Source: Alkalispirochaeta americana
GTDB taxonomy: Bacteria; Spirochaetota; Spirochaetia; DSM-27196; Alkalispirochaetaceae
Assembly (NCBI RefSeq): GCF_900156105.1
Contig: NZ_FTMS01000001.1
Span: forward strand, 1 to 64,000
Reading direction: 5' to 3'
Length of the DNA stretch: 64,000 nucleotides
In this document: piece after piece, positions 27,002-36,530 of the stretch
How positions within the stretch are numbered: the stretch's first letter is position 1
Layout: the number at the start of each line of letters is the position of its first letter
The notes under the pieces: generated by a model
The model's input: only the letters and a program-made list of their open reading frames with translations
The model's database searches: none
Told to the model about the DNA's origin: nothing
Made by a program: the position numbers and the translations under genes

Positions 27002-27035
27002 AAAAAAAAGAGCACGGAACGTGTGTTCCGTGCTC
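27002..27035 (-). terminator. Rho-independent terminator of eno
   Basis: On the minus strand a perfect 11-bp stem (arms 27010-27020 and 27025-27035, GAGCACGGAAC/GTTCCGTGCTC) with a 4-nt loop is followed by eight T (27002-27009). Confidence 0.92.
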
Positions 27036-27075
27036 CCTGGTTCAGACAAAGCTCCTTCAGTCGCCCCGGTGGTCC

Positions 27076-28433
<1,358 letters not shown>

Positions 28434-28483
28434 GGTTAAAACCGGAAGAGGTGCTATTCGCCATCCCGGGGGCGATGTAATGG

Positions 28484-28512
28484 TTGCTCCAAGGCCATCA
28501 TTGGCCTACAAT
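28484..28512 (+). promoter_or_regulatory. Promoter of proS, implying a leaderless or near-leaderless mRNA
   Basis: TTGCTC (28484-28489), a 17-nt spacer and TACAAT (28507-28512). The proS ATG is at 28521, 9 nt after the -10 box, where transcription would start. There is no room for a ribosome-binding site. Confidence 0.55.
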
Positions 28513-28520
28513 TTTCGGAC

Positions 28521-30242
28521 ATGCTGTATTCAAGGCAATTTACAAAAACAGTTCTCTCCGTCCCCAAGGATGTTCGCACGTCGGGGTATCGATATCTCCT
28601 TCAGGCCGGGTACATCCGTTCTCTGGGGCCGGGGCTCTTTTCCTACACTCCTTTGGGAATGAGGGTCCTCCGGAACCTGCAGGGAATAGTCCAGGAAGAG
28701 ATGGAACGCCTGGGAGGTCAGGAGGTTCTGACACCACTGGTGAACCCCCGGGATATCTGGGTTTCCAGCGGGCGCGACAGTCTTATCGAGCAGGAGATGG
28801 TGCGGTTCAACGACAGGAGCGGACGGCGTCTGGTTCTTGCCCCCACCCACGAGGAGGCCATGGTCGAGCTTGTCCGGCAGGGCCTCCGCAGCTATCGGGA
28901 TCTGCCGATCTTCCTCTATCAGTTCCAGACCAAGTTTCGTGACGAGTCACGGCTTCGCAACGGACTGGTGCGGACTCGAGAGTTTCTCATGAAAGACGCC
29001 TATTCCTTCCATCGGAGCTTTGCCGATCTGAATGGATTTTTCCCCAAGGTCCATGCCGCCTACCAGCGCATCTTTTCGCGCTGCCAGGTGCCGGTGATCG
29101 CTGCCCAGGCCGGGGTCGGCTATATGGGGGGCGAGCGAAGCTACGAGTTTCTTATGCCCTGCGACAGCGGCGATGACGATCTGGTCCAATGCGATTCCTG
29201 CGGCTACGCGGCAAACGGTGATGTGGCCTGCGGTGATGTAGATAACGTCCAGAATCCGCCGCTGCCCATGGAGCCCGTGGGCCCCCCCGAGGGCAAGACG
29301 GTACGCACCCTGAACGGGATGCGTCAGGCCCGGGATATCCCCCGGGACCGACTGGCAAAGGCGATGCTCTACAGAACCAGCCATGGCTTGGTCATGGCCG
29401 TTATCCGGGGTGATCACCAGGTGAGCCAGGAGAAGCTGAACCAGGTGATAGCTGAACCGATTCTGGGTCCCGCCGATGGTAAGGATCTGGCCGGGATTAA
29501 CCTCTCGGGGCCCTGGCTTTCGCCGCTGGATCTGCCCGACGAGGCTCAGGAGGCTCTTTCCATCGTGGTGGACGAGAATCTTGCGGCAGGATGCAACCTC
29601 TTTGCGGGGTCCAACAGGCCCGGTGAGTGTTACCGCAATGTGAACTTCGGCCGCGATTTCGGAGCCGATCACGTGGCAGACATTATCCGCATTCCCGAGG
29701 GGGCCCAGTGCCGGCATTGCCTGGACGGGGTGCTGCGCAGGGTGCGGGCCGTGGAGTTGGGGAACATTTTCCGACTCGGCACCTACTACACCGCGGCGAT
29801 GAATCTCTCCGTTCGCGATGAACGGGGCCGACAGATTCACCCTCACATGGGGTGCTACGGCATCGGTATGGGACGGCTCATGTCGGCGATCGTCGAGGCA
29901 AATCACGACGACCGGGGAATTATCTGGCCTTCCGAGGTGGCTCCCTTCTCGGTCTATCTCATGTCTATCGGAAAATCTCTCTCCGTGCGGCGGCTCGCTC
30001 AGGAGTTGTATCAGGAACTCCAGGAGATCACTCTCTACGACGACCGCTACGAGTCGATCAGCCACAAGTTGAAGGATGCGGACCTTCTCGGGATACCCAT
30101 TCGGGTGGTAATATCCCGGGAGTCCGTCACGGACGGGGTAATAGAGGTGGCTCGTCGCTCCGGCACCGAACCCTTGCGGGTTCCCCGGGAGGAGCTTGTT
30201 GCCACTGTGAGGTCCCTGCTATCGGAGGAGTCTCGTGTTTGA
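28521..30242 (+). CDS. proS: Prolyl-tRNA synthetase
   Basis: This is a 573-residue bacterial-type ProRS. It has class II motif 1 (YSRQFTKTVL... GPGLFSYTPLGMRVL), motif 2 (LAPTHEEAMVELVR and YQFQTKFRDESRLRNGLVRTREFLMKDAYSFH), the insertion editing domain around res ~220-380, motif 3 (HMGCYGIGMGRLMSAIVE) and a C-terminal anticodon-binding domain (FSVYLMSIG... LGIPIRVVIS). It charges tRNA-Pro. No Shine-Dalgarno sequence fits the ATG, and the promoter -10 lies just 9 nt before it. The next gene overlaps its stop by 8 bp. Confidence 0.97.
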   Translation: MLYSRQFTKTVLSVPKDVRTSGYRYLLQAGYIRSLGPGLFSYTPLGMRVLRNLQGIVQEEMERLGGQEVLTPLVNPRDIWVSSGRDSLIEQEMVRFNDRSGRRLVLAPTHEEAMVELVRQGLRSYRDLPIFLYQFQTKFRDESRLRNGLVRTREFLMKDAYSFHRSFADLNGFFPKVHAAYQRIFSRCQVPVIAAQAGVGYMGGERSYEFLMPCDSGDDDLVQCDSCGYAANGDVACGDVDNVQNPPLPMEPVGPPEGKTVRTLNGMRQARDIPRDRLAKAMLYRTSHGLVMAVIRGDHQVSQEKLNQVIAEPILGPADGKDLAGINLSGPWLSPLDLPDEAQEALSIVVDENLAAGCNLFAGSNRPGECYRNVNFGRDFGADHVADIIRIPEGAQCRHCLDGVLRRVRAVELGNIFRLGTYYTAAMNLSVRDERGRQIHPHMGCYGIGMGRLMSAIVEANHDDRGIIWPSEVAPFSVYLMSIGKSLSVRRLAQELYQELQEITLYDDRYESISHKLKDADLLGIPIRVVISRESVTDGVIEVARRSGTEPLRVPREELVATVRSLLSEESRV

Positions 30243-31200
30243 ACTGACCGACGAACTGGTCCGGCAGATTATCTTTGCCATGGAAAATCAGAATATCCAC
30301 TATATGCTGGATACGGAACTGGGAGTTTTGGTTCGGGAGGAGCTGGTCCCTCCCGAAGAGCGCCCTCCCCAGGAGGAATCTCCCGAGGAGGAACAGCTTC
30401 TGGAACCTTCGCGACGCTACCAGCCCCTTCCCGGTTGGACCAGTGCCGACGGGTTCTATCTCATGGAGCGGTTTCTCGGCGAACTCCACAATCCCGTGGC
30501 CCGAAACGCGCTTCAGGAGATTCTTCTCAGCGGAAAACGGGTCTTCCGCCGGTTCAAGGACACGATCCGGGAATACCCCGAGGTGGAAAAGCGCTACTAC
30601 CGCTTCAAATTTGTGGAGATGCGCCGCTACGTTCGGGAGTGGTATTCCCGTCTCATGGAACTTGCCGGTCTGGATACCCGGGAACTGGAGGCTGATCAGG
30701 ATCTGGACGATCTGGTCCTGACCGATATCTCCCTGGTTTCATTGGACCAGGCTACGCGGCAGGAGTTGTCACGGCTGTTCTGTTCTCTGGACCAGGAGGC
30801 CTTCACCGAAGCCTATCCCGACCTGCCAGAGGATCTGCGCTTCTACCTCCAACGCAACCGGTTCGGATCTTTTTCGGGCGACCCCGGATGCGAAAAAAGC
30901 AGGATCTTCGGAGCCTTTACTCCCCAGGAAACACTCTGCGGATTCTTGTGGCTCTTCAGGGAGGCCCTGGAAGGAGATGATATTGTCTGGGAGATCCATC
31001 AGCTCTACGTGTATCCCGAGCACCGGGGGCTGGGGGTTGCCTCGTCGCTGCTGGACTGCGCGATAGACCAGGCCAGGGCCGAGGGGGTCTCGCACCTGAT
31101 CTCGCGCCTTCCCGGCACGGCCACGCCCCAGAAGGCGTTGTTGCGCCGGGTTGAGGGAGAACCCCTTCGGCGGGACCATCTTGTTCCGCTCGCCCCCTGA
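30235..31200 (+). CDS. UPF0158-domain / GNAT acetyltransferase fusion protein
   Basis: The GTG start overlaps the end of proS. The protein has 321 residues. Residues ~1-150 resemble the UPF0158 family (GFYLMERFLGEL... NALQEILLSGKRVFRRFKDTIREY... YYRFKFVEMRRYVREWY). Residues ~200-315 are a GNAT N-acetyltransferase with the acetyl-CoA loop region in IHQLYVYPEHRGLGVASSLLDCAIDQARAEG. UPF0158 proteins have no established biochemical role. The fusion suggests the N-terminal module selects the substrate, perhaps a protein or RNA partner; that is inference. Coupling to proS suggests a translation link, untested. Confidence 0.75.
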   Translation: MFELTDELVRQIIFAMENQNIHYMLDTELGVLVREELVPPEERPPQEESPEEEQLLEPSRRYQPLPGWTSADGFYLMERFLGELHNPVARNALQEILLSGKRVFRRFKDTIREYPEVEKRYYRFKFVEMRRYVREWYSRLMELAGLDTRELEADQDLDDLVLTDISLVSLDQATRQELSRLFCSLDQEAFTEAYPDLPEDLRFYLQRNRFGSFSGDPGCEKSRIFGAFTPQETLCGFLWLFREALEGDDIVWEIHQLYVYPEHRGLGVASSLLDCAIDQARAEGVSHLISRLPGTATPQKALLRRVEGEPLRRDHLVPLAP

Positions 31201-31203
31201 TTG

Positions 31204-32139
31204 CTATTGGGGGGAGAGATCGATGCTTGTGGGCTGAACACCCTTCTCGGCCAACCCCTTGAGCGCGACCTGGCGGGTCTGCTCGGCCTGAAGGTGGAGC
31301 CTCTCAAACTCTTTTTCGATAGCGCCGGTGACGGCCCGCTTCGCTTCGTCGCCCCCCTCGGGGAAATTCTGGCGGGCCTTGGCACGGAACTCCTTCGTGC
31401 TGGTTACGGGGCTCACGTTGTAGACCATCACGTCCGTGCCGGGGGTATCCTGCTCCATTGTTCCCGAGGGATTCACCCGCAAGGTGTTGCCTGCGATCCC
31501 CACCATCACCATGTGGTCAAACCCTTTGATATAGGAGTCGGTTTCCAGGAGGATCTGCTTTGTTTCGGGTTGTCCCGGGCGGTAGCGCGTTCCCCCAGGA
31601 AAGAGCAGCACCATATGGCCGGAGTTCTTGAGGCGGATCATCTCCCTCAGGGCGCTTCGGTTGATGCTGCGGCTCCAGGCCCGGGCGTCGTCGTATTCCG
31701 GTGTTCCCTCCAGGGCAGCCAGGGATCGGGCCGGATAGATCACGATTCTCGTGTAGGCCTCGGTAAAGGCCAGGACGAAGCGGCTTTCTTCGTTGAGTTT
31801 TGCCCCTGCCATGGCCACGATTGAGTCCAGGACCTCCTGGCCCTGATCGTAGTTCTGGGCAAGATAAAAAAAGCAGGGTATGTCAAAATTACTGTAATGT
31901 TCCAGAAGGAGAATGCAGGACTCGCCCTTTTGGGCATGGTGAAAGAGCTCCTGCAGGTGCTCGTAGCCGGTTATCCGGCTCCCGGGAAGAACCAGTTTGG
32001 AGATGATCTTTTCCACCAGAACACGGTTGGGTATGTTTGCCGGCTGAAAGACGCACTCCGGGTTTACCGTTTGCTGTTGCCGCGAGTTGCGGATCAGCTG
32101 CTCTGTAATCTGCTTGAACTGCTCGTCAATATGAATCAT
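31204..32139 (-). CDS. Glycerolphosphate acyltransferase-like protein (PlsC/PlsB superfamily)
   Basis: I chose ATG 32139 because GGGAG lies 5 nt upstream; a GTG 12 bp further upstream is possible. The 311-residue protein has the HX4D catalytic motif in LLLEHYSNFDIPCFF (~res 75-90) and the glycerol-phosphate-binding motif LLFPGGTRYRPG (~res 195). It probably acylates a glycerophosphate or related acceptor at the inner membrane face. Two residues differ from the PlsC consensus FPEGTRS. From memory, Borrelia also has an acyltransferase gene next to its flcA homologue (BB0326), so this neighbourhood may be conserved. Confidence 0.78.
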   Translation of the reverse strand: MIHIDEQFKQITEQLIRNSRQQQTVNPECVFQPANIPNRVLVEKIISKLVLPGSRITGYEHLQELFHHAQKGESCILLLEHYSNFDIPCFFYLAQNYDQGQEVLDSIVAMAGAKLNEESRFVLAFTEAYTRIVIYPARSLAALEGTPEYDDARAWSRSINRSALREMIRLKNSGHMVLLFPGGTRYRPGQPETKQILLETDSYIKGFDHMVMVGIAGNTLRVNPSGTMEQDTPGTDVMVYNVSPVTSTKEFRAKARQNFPEGGDEAKRAVTGAIEKEFERLHLQAEQTRQVALKGLAEKGVQPTSIDLSPQ

Positions 32140-32238
32140 TGTTACTCCCACCCTCGATTAAATGTTTCAATCGTAACTACCAAATACAGTAGACCCGGCC
32201 CCTGCCTGTTGTCAACGCGCTTCTGCCGCGAGGGCTGG

Positions 32239-33066
32239 TTAGTTCCGGCGGGAGCGTGCGGGGACCGTCACCGAGGACACCAGGGTGCCGTGCTGTCGGT
32301 CCCGGGCGTAGTTGCGGTGAAAGGGGTCCAGCACACGTTCGCCGTCCACCAGGAAATAGTAATAATGCTGACCCGGGGGCAGGGGAATGCGGACGGAGTA
32401 GAAGGCCGGATCCTCCGGATCCCGCCGCAGGGGGTGACGAAAAGGGTCCCAACCGGAAAAGCTTCCCATCAGGGTTATCCGTGGTTCGTGAAAAGACGAG
32501 GCGCTCACCTGTCTCTGCGTTACTGTCTGGAGCGTCGGGGAGATTCGCTGATCAAAGGAGAAGCGGAAGGTCACCGTTCCGTCGGAGTGGAACCGGGGTG
32601 ATTCCTCACGATAGAGGGGTTGCTCCGGCAGGGAGATCAGTCCCAGGGTAACGCCCCGTGGATCGGTCCGTTTGCCCGGGGCGTGGGGATCTGTGATCCA
32701 TACCCCGTCGACAATGAGTCGGTATTCCAGCGTTTCCTGGCCCCGGGAGTAGGGGTAGGCCAGGTAAAAGAGATCGGAGCGGTCCTGGCGAGCCCGGGCC
32801 GTGAAGGTATGCTTCTGTTCGAAGTTTTCGTGGGCGAAGGCGATGGCCACGTGGCGGGCGTAGCTCTTTTGCTCGTAGGTAAAGATGACAAAATCGTCCA
32901 GCACCCGGGGAGGACCTGCCTCGGTGATGCCGGCAACGCGAAGAAAGGAATCAATCGAGAGCAGCTGTTGTTCCCTCGCAACGACGGTTCCGCCGGCAGA
33001 GCCCCCCCAGGGAGTTCCCGCCCAGGGAAAAAGAAGAAGAAACAAGGCAAACGAAAAAGCTTTCAT
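32239..33066 (-). CDS. Secreted protein with two CBM48/glycogen-binding-like domains
   Basis: The 275-residue product has a signal peptide (AFSFALFLLLFPWAG). Residues ~55-150 (HVAIAFAHENF... TLEYRLIVDGVWITDPHAP) and ~175-270 (ITLMGSFSGWDPFRHPL... PGQHYYYFLVDGERVLDPFHRNY) each have the strand pattern and the W/DG...DP signature of CBM48/AMPK glycogen-binding modules. No catalytic domain is present. Periplasmic location is inferred. It may bind a polysaccharide or be a structural E-set protein; ligand unknown. It is divergent from flcA. Confidence 0.75.
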   Translation of the reverse strand: MKAFSFALFLLLFPWAGTPWGGSAGGTVVAREQQLLSIDSFLRVAGITEAGPPRVLDDFVIFTYEQKSYARHVAIAFAHENFEQKHTFTARARQDRSDLFYLAYPYSRGQETLEYRLIVDGVWITDPHAPGKRTDPRGVTLGLISLPEQPLYREESPRFHSDGTVTFRFSFDQRISPTLQTVTQRQVSASSFHEPRITLMGSFSGWDPFRHPLRRDPEDPAFYSVRIPLPPGQHYYYFLVDGERVLDPFHRNYARDRQHGTLVSSVTVPARSRRN

Positions 33067-33170
33067 GTGTTACTCTCTATCGGTATCTTCCTGGTCCCGC
33101 TTGATGAAGCCCGGGTGAAAATCCCTGCTTGAAAATCAGGAAGAATGCGCCGAAAAGGTATCCAGGAACT

Positions 33171-36100
33171 ATGCCGTCAATTGAGCGAATCGAAGAGTTT
33201 CATGCATCTCTTGCACAGTTAGGCAACGAACCGGAGATCGCTGCGAACCGGGGCGAGATAATCGAGCCACCGGTTCCGCCCAAGTCTGCCCTGGACGATG
33301 ATGATCTGTCGAGCCTTCTGGGCGACGCCTCGGAAGACAGTGAATCCTTTGCCCGCAATCAGGCCGAACGGTCACAAGAGGAAGAGCTTCAGGATACGTC
33401 GGCTCTTCTGGCCGATCTGGATACGCTCTTTGATGACGGGAATGGTACTGACGATGGTGCCCCTGACGGGAAAGGCCCTGATCCAGGCGACAGAACCGAC
33501 GACAGCGATGCCGGGGCCGATGACGATCCCTTTGCAGCTGTGGACTTTGGCGACGACGATATCCCGGGACCTCCTGATTTTTCTTTTGACCCCGACGAGT
33601 CTTTCGATTCAGAAGGGGCTTTTGATTCGGAAGATGCCTTCGATCTTGAAGAGGCCTTCGCATCCGAAGACGCTCCTGATCCTGTGGCCGATGATGAGGA
33701 ATCGCTTTTTGGTGAGGATGATTCTCCAGGCGATGATTTCTTTGGTACCGACGAACCCGGCGACGATCCCCTTGGAGAAATCGAAGACCTCGATTCCCTG
33801 GAAGATGCCGATGGGCCGGGCGACTTCGATTCCCCGGATGACTTTGGTACCGACGAACCCGGCGACGATCCCCTTGGAGAGATTGAAGACCTCGATTCCC
33901 TGGACGATGCCGATGGGCCGGGCGACTTCGATTCCCTGGATGACTTTGAAGCCCCGGACGACTTCGATTCCCCGGAAGACCTGGACTCCCTGGAAGACCT
34001 GGACGAACTCGATGAGACCGAGGAGCTGGATCCGGAGCTGGAAGCGCTCTCCCAGGCCGCTCTGGGAGCTGACCTCCCGGCCGGGGAGGGAGATGATCCC
34101 TTCGCCGATCTCCAGGATTTCCAGGTGGGAGATTCCTTTGACGACGGCTTTGGCTCCCAGGTGGATGCCGAGTTTGGTGATCTGCTGGATTCGGATAGCG
34201 CCGAAGGCGAGACAGATGACCCACAGGCCGCTGGTCCGGAGATGGACCCTGACGAGCTGAGCGATGATCCCTTCGCCGATGACGATGACCCCTTCGATCT
34301 CCCCTCGGTGGATGACGACCTGAGCAGTCTCTCCGACGAGGGCTTCAGTCTGGGAGATTTCGGTGAAGAGTTTGATATCGACGAAGATTCGATCGATGAG
34401 TTCGCCGGTCTCGAGGTGGATGAGGATGTCCTGGACGACGACGGAGAGGACCTGGAGGCGGCTCCCTCGGCCCTGAAAGACCGCCAGTTTTCTGACCAGG
34501 AGTTTTCGGCAATCCAGAAGACCCTGAACTCCCTCCCCTTGAATGTTCGGATTGCCGCAGAGGAGGCGATCGGTTCCGGCAAGGGAGCTGCCCAGGCCGT
34601 GGAAGCTCTCCTGAAGGGGCTGATCCAGGGGGAGAGCCCTTCGGTTCTGGCTGAACGAGTTTCAGACATAACGGGAAAACCCCTTGTTGTCCCCAAGGGC
34701 TACCAGAAGCTCACCGGGGCAGCCTTTGATGCCTACCGGCGATCGGTCCGCTATCGTCTTGTCCACGTGGTGCTTCCCCTGGTGCGGGTGGCGGCCCTGG
34801 CTACCGTGGCAGCCCTTATCCTGGGGTTTTTCGTGCACCGCTTTGTCTACCGGCCGATCCACGCGGGAATGCTCTACCGCCAGGGCTACGCCCACGGCCA
34901 GGAGGATCGCTTCCACCGGGCAAATGAGACCTTCCAGCGCGCCTGGGAACTGCGTCCCCGACGAATCTGGTTTCTCCGCTACGCCCGGCTCTACGCAGAA
35001 AAACGCCAGTACGATCTGGCTGTGGAAAAGTACGACCAGCTTGTTTTCGGCATGGATGCGCAGGATCGGGATTTCCTACGGGGCATGGCCGCCCGGGGCC
35101 TCCTGGCCGAGGTGGTGACGGTGGATTCCCGGGGACGGGGGAAGACCGTCTACGATTTCCTTCGGGTGGATCGCGAGGCGATTCTCGAGCATGGTCTGCT
35201 TCAATCGGAGGTCCTGGCGAATTACGAACGAGCCGACCAGCTCTATGAGATTTTGCTCTACGGCGATGAGTTTGATTACGATGGCTTGATGGGCCGTGGA
35301 GATAACGCCCTGCGCTGGGCCCGGGAAGATTCAAGCCAGTACGAACGGGCTCGCCTGGCCTACGCTGATCTTTTGGCTCGCTATGGCGACATCGATCCCG
35401 TTCTCATGCGGTTTCTGCGGTATTTTGTTCGGACCGATAACCTGGAACGAACCCGTGAACTGGTTCACCTCTTTGAGGTTCAGTCTCCCCGGACCGAGGT
35501 GGATCCCCGAATCTACGCCGAAGCGGCAGGCTATCTTCTGGACAAGGGAATCCGCGCCGATGTCCGGTCCATGCTTGTGCGGGCCATGGGGGTGGAGCGG
35601 GAGACTCCGGAAATCCATTATCACATGGCTCGCTACGCCCGGGAGATGCAGGCTCCCCTGGAGGAACGCCGCGCCCTGGATAACGCCCGCATGACCTTTG
35701 CGGCCGCTGAACCACTCTCGCGAGAGCGATTGCGCCAGCAAATTGATACCGATATCCGAAGCGCCGAGTACTGGTTTGTCCGGGATGAGCTGCTCAAAAC
35801 TGTATCCGATTCTGATGCCGCCCTGGAGCGCTATCAGGAGGCACTCTCGGCAGGGCTCCTGGCCCCCGATCGGGAGCTGGCACGGGTTTTTGCAGTGCGG
35901 GCCGATGTGGAATATTACGCTTCGGGAGATTTTGAGCGCGCCCTGCGTCTCTACGATCGCGCTGCTTCCCAGGGGTATCGGCCCGACGAGGTTGAGTTTA
36001 AACGGGGGTTTATCAACTACGAGTTTGGCCGCTTCGATCGGGCCATGGAACAGTTTCTCGCGATTGGCTCGGGTAACGCCCTGGAGGGAGGCGATAACGT

Positions 36101-36530
36101 TCTCTTCGCCCGGGGAAACACCCTCTTTCAGCGCGGTAACTACGTTGCTGCCGAGGCAACCTATCGCAGTCTCATGGGTCGGCTCCTGATGCGTCGCGAC
36201 CGGATCCAGACGCTCCTGGTGGAGGAAGATTCAGCCCACCGGGGCCTTGTGGAGTATCTCTACCGGGTCAAGAATAACCTGGGCGTCACCCTCCATCGCC
36301 AGACTGAACGGAGTCTCTCCTCGGAGAACCTCCAGGCCGAGGCGCTGGTATTCCTTCAGCAGTCGGCGGAGATCGCCGAGAACTACCTTCGGGATCGCGA
36401 TACGGGGGAACGGGCTCTTGCCCGAAATCTGGCGTACCTCAACGTTCGGGAAATCCTGAACCCCACTCGGGACTACCGGCCCCAGATTTTTCAGCGCTTG
36501 CCCCGGGATATGGAACAGGTGCTCTTTTAG
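33171..36530 (+). CDS. flcA: Large acidic TPR membrane protein, probable periplasmic flagellar collar protein FlcA
   Basis: From ATG 33171 it has 1119 residues; a TTG 42 bp upstream is less likely. Residues ~1-440 are extremely Asp/Glu-rich and low-complexity. A conserved-looking block follows at ~450-530 (FSAIQKTLNSLPLNVRIAAEEAIGSGKGAAQAVEALLKGLI). A single TM helix is at ~533-553 (VVLPLVRVAALATVAALILGFFV). Residues ~565-1110 are TPR-like repeats (MLYRQGYAHGQEDRFHRANETFQRAWELRP and more). This architecture matches my recollection of spirochaetal FlcA (Borrelia BB0326), which scaffolds the flagellar collar at the motor. The assignment rests on architecture, not a search. No other flagellar gene is in the window. 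Its 3' end overlaps the next convergent gene by 4 bp. Confidence 0.6.
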   Translation: MPSIERIEEFHASLAQLGNEPEIAANRGEIIEPPVPPKSALDDDDLSSLLGDASEDSESFARNQAERSQEEELQDTSALLADLDTLFDDGNGTDDGAPDGKGPDPGDRTDDSDAGADDDPFAAVDFGDDDIPGPPDFSFDPDESFDSEGAFDSEDAFDLEEAFASEDAPDPVADDEESLFGEDDSPGDDFFGTDEPGDDPLGEIEDLDSLEDADGPGDFDSPDDFGTDEPGDDPLGEIEDLDSLDDADGPGDFDSLDDFEAPDDFDSPEDLDSLEDLDELDETEELDPELEALSQAALGADLPAGEGDDPFADLQDFQVGDSFDDGFGSQVDAEFGDLLDSDSAEGETDDPQAAGPEMDPDELSDDPFADDDDPFDLPSVDDDLSSLSDEGFSLGDFGEEFDIDEDSIDEFAGLEVDEDVLDDDGEDLEAAPSALKDRQFSDQEFSAIQKTLNSLPLNVRIAAEEAIGSGKGAAQAVEALLKGLIQGESPSVLAERVSDITGKPLVVPKGYQKLTGAAFDAYRRSVRYRLVHVVLPLVRVAALATVAALILGFFVHRFVYRPIHAGMLYRQGYAHGQEDRFHRANETFQRAWELRPRRIWFLRYARLYAEKRQYDLAVEKYDQLVFGMDAQDRDFLRGMAARGLLAEVVTVDSRGRGKTVYDFLRVDREAILEHGLLQSEVLANYERADQLYEILLYGDEFDYDGLMGRGDNALRWAREDSSQYERARLAYADLLARYGDIDPVLMRFLRYFVRTDNLERTRELVHLFEVQSPRTEVDPRIYAEAAGYLLDKGIRADVRSMLVRAMGVERETPEIHYHMARYAREMQAPLEERRALDNARMTFAAAEPLSRERLRQQIDTDIRSAEYWFVRDELLKTVSDSDAALERYQEALSAGLLAPDRELARVFAVRADVEYYASGDFERALRLYDRAASQGYRPDEVEFKRGFINYEFGRFDRAMEQFLAIGSGNALEGGDNVLFARGNTLFQRGNYVAAEATYRSLMGRLLMRRDRIQTLLVEEDSAHRGLVEYLYRVKNNLGVTLHRQTERSLSSENLQAEALVFLQQSAEIAENYLRDRDTGERALARNLAYLNVREILNPTRDYRPQIFQRLPRDMEQVLF
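33741..33944 (+). repeat. 102-bp direct repeat within the acidic region of flcA
   Basis: Two nearly identical 102-bp units (33741-33842 and 33843-33944) encode 34-residue acidic blocks starting FGTDEPGDDPLGEIEDLDS. Codon-level identity indicates a recent duplication. Shorter DFDSPEDL-type repeats follow. Confidence 0.9.

Noticed and set aside
33389-34696. 435-residue Ser-rich minus-strand frame
   Set aside because: It is the antisense of the Asp-rich repeats in flcA (GAC/GAT read in reverse as Ser codons).
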